37,356 bases of DNA from Chloroflexota bacterium (lineage in GTDB: Bacteria > Chloroflexota > Dehalococcoidia > SHYB01): the NCBI GenBank assembly GCA_016875535.1, contig VGPF01000004.1, positions 65,588-102,943 of the forward strand, read 5' to 3'. The notes beneath the pieces were generated by a model. It was given only the letters and a program-made list of their open reading frames with translations. It did no database searches and was not told where the DNA came from. The first letter of the stretch is position 1, and each line of letters begins with the position of its first letter. Shown here piece after piece: positions 35,432-37,356 of the stretch. The position numbers were made by a program, and so were the translations under genes.

Positions 35432-37356
35432 ATGCGATTTCCTTCCACGCGGCTCGTTGCAGTCTGTGCGATCATCCTCTCAGCCCCCATCACCGTCACC
35501 GCCTGCGGTGGCGACGATGCGACCACCGCAGTCACCGAAACGATCCAAGCCGTCAGCAGAGGGAACATCCGCTCCACCGTGAACTCCTCCGGCAGCGTCA
35601 GCTTCCCCAACCAGAAGACCCTCAACTTCGGCAGCTCAGGCACTGTCACCAAAGTCCTTGTCACAGAGGGCGCGCGCGTCACCAAGGACCAGATCCTTGC
35701 GGAGATTGACCTCAACGACCTCCAAGCGGCGGTGACGAAAGCCGAGGCCTCGCTCCTCAGCGCACAGCAGACCCTGGACGACGCCAAGAAGACCAACGGC
35801 GCCCTCGATCTCGCCAGGGCCCAAGAGTCCGTCGCCTCTGCAAAGCTGCAGCTCAGATCGGCCCAAGACGCCTTGGACGAAGCTCGCGGGACGGCCTACC
35901 AGGCAGAGCTCCGCCAGAAACAAGAGGCTGTCGCCAATGCGCAGGCGCTCCTCCAGGCCGCTAAGGACGCCCTCGATAAGGCAAAGGCTCCCTACACGGA
36001 GCAGGACATCGCCAAACAGCGCGAAGCTGTTGCCAATGCCGGCCAGGCCGTCAAGCTCGCCCAGGATGCAGTCACCACAGCAAAGACACCCTATACCGCC
36101 GACGACCTGGCCTCAGCCGCAGCCACCCTTTCCCAGGCCAAGCAGTCCGTCACCAATGCCCAAACTTCCCTAACGGTCACGGAGGCGACTCAATCGCGTC
36201 TCGTCCGCGAAGCCAGCGACCTCCTCGATACCCGCAAACGCCCCTACCGGAATGCCTGGACCCCATTAGGGCTCGGTGTGTCCGAGGCTGACATCTACCT
36301 CTCTCCCGCGGAGATGTATGTCAAATACCCCTCCACGCTTCCCACGATCGTAGACCTCAACACCCTCTGGAGCAACCTCATCATCGCCCGCGATGGCCTT
36401 GAAAGCGCCAGGGCCACTCAGGCCTCGTCTCTCACCAGCGCTCAGCGCTCCGTCACCTCGGCGCAAGATGCCCTGCGCACCGCGCAAACGAATTACGATA
36501 AGGTCGCCGCTGGCGTTGACACCCTGGACCTCGCCACTAAGCAGGCAAAGCTCACCACCGCGCTGGAAAACTCGAAGGCCGCTCAAGATACCTTGACCAA
36601 GATCCTCGCGGGCCCTGACCTTGTTGACGTTGCGCTTAAGCAAGCCAAAGTCGCCTCCGCTGAGACAACGCTCAAGGCCGTGCAAGATGGCCTGACCAAG
36701 ATCGTAAGCGGACCCTTCAGCGAAGATATCGCCCTCAAGCAAGCCAAGGTCGCCACTGCCAAGGCTGCCCTTGCGGACGCGGAAGAGAAGCTCTCCCTCG
36801 TGAGCAAAGGGCCGGATGCCGTGACCCTCGGCCTCCGCACGAGCCAGGTGACGGACGCGCAAACCAGCCTCACCGCCGCAAAGGACAAGCTCGCCCTCGC
36901 GCAGATCAAGTCCCCCTACGATGGCGTCGTCAACGTCGTCAACGTCAAGGTCGGCGATACCGTCGCTGCGAACACCCAAGCCGTCCTCGTCGTTGACACC
37001 ACCCAGATAGAAGTGCAGGCCGTTGTTGATGAGGCGGACATCTTTAACATCCGCGAAGGCCTCCCCGTCCAGATCTCCCTCAACCAGGCGCCCACGCTCC
37101 CGCTCGCCGGAACGGTGCGCTACATCTCGCTCCTCCCCAATCGCCAGCAGGGCATCGTCAGCTACAACATCAAGATCGCCGTCACTGTGCCCACCATCAC
37201 CCAGATCCCTGGCGGCGCGGCGGGCGGCAGGCCCGGCGGCGCGGGCGGCAACGTCCAAGCCCCCGGCGGCCAGGGCAGCCAGACCGGCACGCCCCCACGC
37301 GATGGCGGCGGCGCTGGCGGCCAGGTCATTCAGCGTCCCGGCGGCGGTGCTCCCGG
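35432..37356 (+). CDS. Membrane-fusion / efflux adaptor lipoprotein (partial, runs off window end)
   Basis: At least 641 codons are open to the window edge. Signal peptide MRFPSTRLVAVCAIILSAPI ends with a lipobox T-V-T-A-C (Cys25). A lipoyl/barrel-sandwich half follows (SSGSVSFPNQKTLNFGSSGT, then VTEGARVTKDQILAEIDLND). A very long coiled-coil hairpin holds 33-residue repeats. The second lipoyl half (AQIKSPYDGVVNVVNVKVGD) and a beta-barrel segment (TTQIEVQAVVDEADIFNIRE) come next. This is the HlyD/MacA/RND-adaptor architecture, which bridges an inner-membrane pump and the exterior. The visible end is Gly/Pro/Gln-rich. In a monoderm-like Chloroflexota cell it may be an ABC-exporter adaptor; the pump would be downstream. 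Starts at 35384 or 35411 would lengthen the basic N-terminus; GCGGGGC supports 35432. Confidence 0.85.
   Translation, partial: MRFPSTRLVAVCAIILSAPITVTACGGDDATTAVTETIQAVSRGNIRSTVNSSGSVSFPNQKTLNFGSSGTVTKVLVTEGARVTKDQILAEIDLNDLQAAVTKAEASLLSAQQTLDDAKKTNGALDLARAQESVASAKLQLRSAQDALDEARGTAYQAELRQKQEAVANAQALLQAAKDALDKAKAPYTEQDIAKQREAVANAGQAVKLAQDAVTTAKTPYTADDLASAAATLSQAKQSVTNAQTSLTVTEATQSRLVREASDLLDTRKRPYRNAWTPLGLGVSEADIYLSPAEMYVKYPSTLPTIVDLNTLWSNLIIARDGLESARATQASSLTSAQRSVTSAQDALRTAQTNYDKVAAGVDTLDLATKQAKLTTALENSKAAQDTLTKILAGPDLVDVALKQAKVASAETTLKAVQDGLTKIVSGPFSEDIALKQAKVATAKAALADAEEKLSLVSKGPDAVTLGLRTSQVTDAQTSLTAAKDKLALAQIKSPYDGVVNVVNVKVGDTVAANTQAVLVVDTTQIEVQAVVDEADIFNIREGLPVQISLNQAPTLPLAGTVRYISLLPNRQQGIVSYNIKIAVTVPTITQIPGGAAGGRPGGAGGNVQAPGGQGSQTGTPPRDGGGAGGQVIQRPGGGAP
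35912..36109 (+). repeat. Two 33-residue coiled-coil repeats in the adaptor protein
   Basis: Two in-frame 99-base units (35912-36010 and 36011-36109) encode RQKQEAVANAQALLQAAKDA... and AKQREAVANAGQAVKLAQDA..., each ending K-x-P-Y-T. They form part of one arm of the coiled-coil hairpin. Confidence 0.7.
36533..36829 (+). repeat. Three tandem 33-residue coiled-coil repeats in the adaptor protein
   Basis: Three exact 99-base units starting at 36533, 36632 and 36731 encode A-x-KQAK-(V/L)-x-(S/T)-A ... followed by an L-T-K-I or L-S-L-V turn and G-P. They are less than identical at the DNA level, so they are old repeats under selection for coiled-coil length. Confidence 0.75.

Noticed and set aside
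1-37356. rRNA, tRNA, CRISPR arrays and insertion sequences
   Set aside because: No tRNA cloverleaf, rRNA segment, regularly spaced direct repeats or transposase gene was recognised on reading both strands. A dedicated tRNA/CRISPR scan was not possible here.

Overview
The window is GC-rich, densely packed and bacterial. Gene content points to Chloroflexota, most likely the Dehalococcoidia/SAR202 side. The supporting signs are an alternative complex III (ACIII) operon, several flavin-dependent luciferase-like monooxygenases and SDRs, a split methylmalonyl-CoA mutase and a RuBisCO-like methionine-salvage operon. This assignment is inference from gene families; there is no rRNA gene to settle it. 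Vegetative promoters are often near consensus (TTGACA-N17/18-TATAAT types), and several genes appear to have very short or no 5' leaders.

1-8.5 kb: the 5' part of rplU (minus strand, running off the edge), a small membrane protein, a YqeK-type HD hydrolase (plus), a Yip1-family membrane protein, an alpha/beta hydrolase next to a sulfite-oxidase-type molybdoenzyme, and a flavin-monooxygenase block. That block holds two tandem 408-residue luciferase-like paralogues, an alpha/beta-fold protein whose nucleophile is Gly instead of Ser, and a third luciferase-like enzyme.

8.6-11.4 kb (plus): a Tag-family DNA glycosylase, a TfoX-N protein whose stop codon seems lost, and two paralogous SDRs that both lack the usual active-site Lys and Asn. 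11.7-15.9 kb: a membrane-anchored LuxR-type regulator with an extracytoplasmic N-terminal region, a hairpin-rich non-coding stretch ending in a strong intrinsic terminator, a canonical SDR, and a DEAD-box helicase with no ordinary start codon. 15.9-19.0 kb (minus): a compact methionine-salvage operon mtnD-mtnW-mtnX-mtnB that uses the RuBisCO-like enolase plus phosphatase route. 19.1-21.4 kb: a phage-type terminase large subunit with small companion genes and no other phage structural genes.

21.5-25.3 kb (plus): a propionyl/methylmalonyl-CoA operon with the mutase catalytic subunit, an acyl-CoA dehydrogenase, methylmalonyl-CoA epimerase and the separate B12-binding subunit, closed by a bidirectional terminator. 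25.3-33.6 kb (minus): a full ACIII-like quinol oxidoreductase operon. Its order is small membrane protein, pentaheme ActA, ActB1, ActB2, ActF-like, ActC, ActD, ActE and a small single-TM protein. The molybdopterin-fold and Fe-S parts of ActB are separate genes, as in Qrc/Psr-type complexes.

33.8-37.4 kb (plus): selD encoding a selenophosphate synthetase that is itself a selenoprotein (in-frame UGA at the catalytic position, with a plausible bacterial SECIS hairpin), a JAMM metalloprotease, and the start of a lipoprotein membrane-fusion (efflux adaptor) protein with 33-residue coiled-coil repeats, cut by the window end. Best leads are the UGA-containing selD, the split and re-ordered ACIII operon, the membrane-anchored LuxR regulator, the structured RNA candidate near 13.3-13.5 kb, and the oxidoreductase cluster with several enzymes of altered active site.
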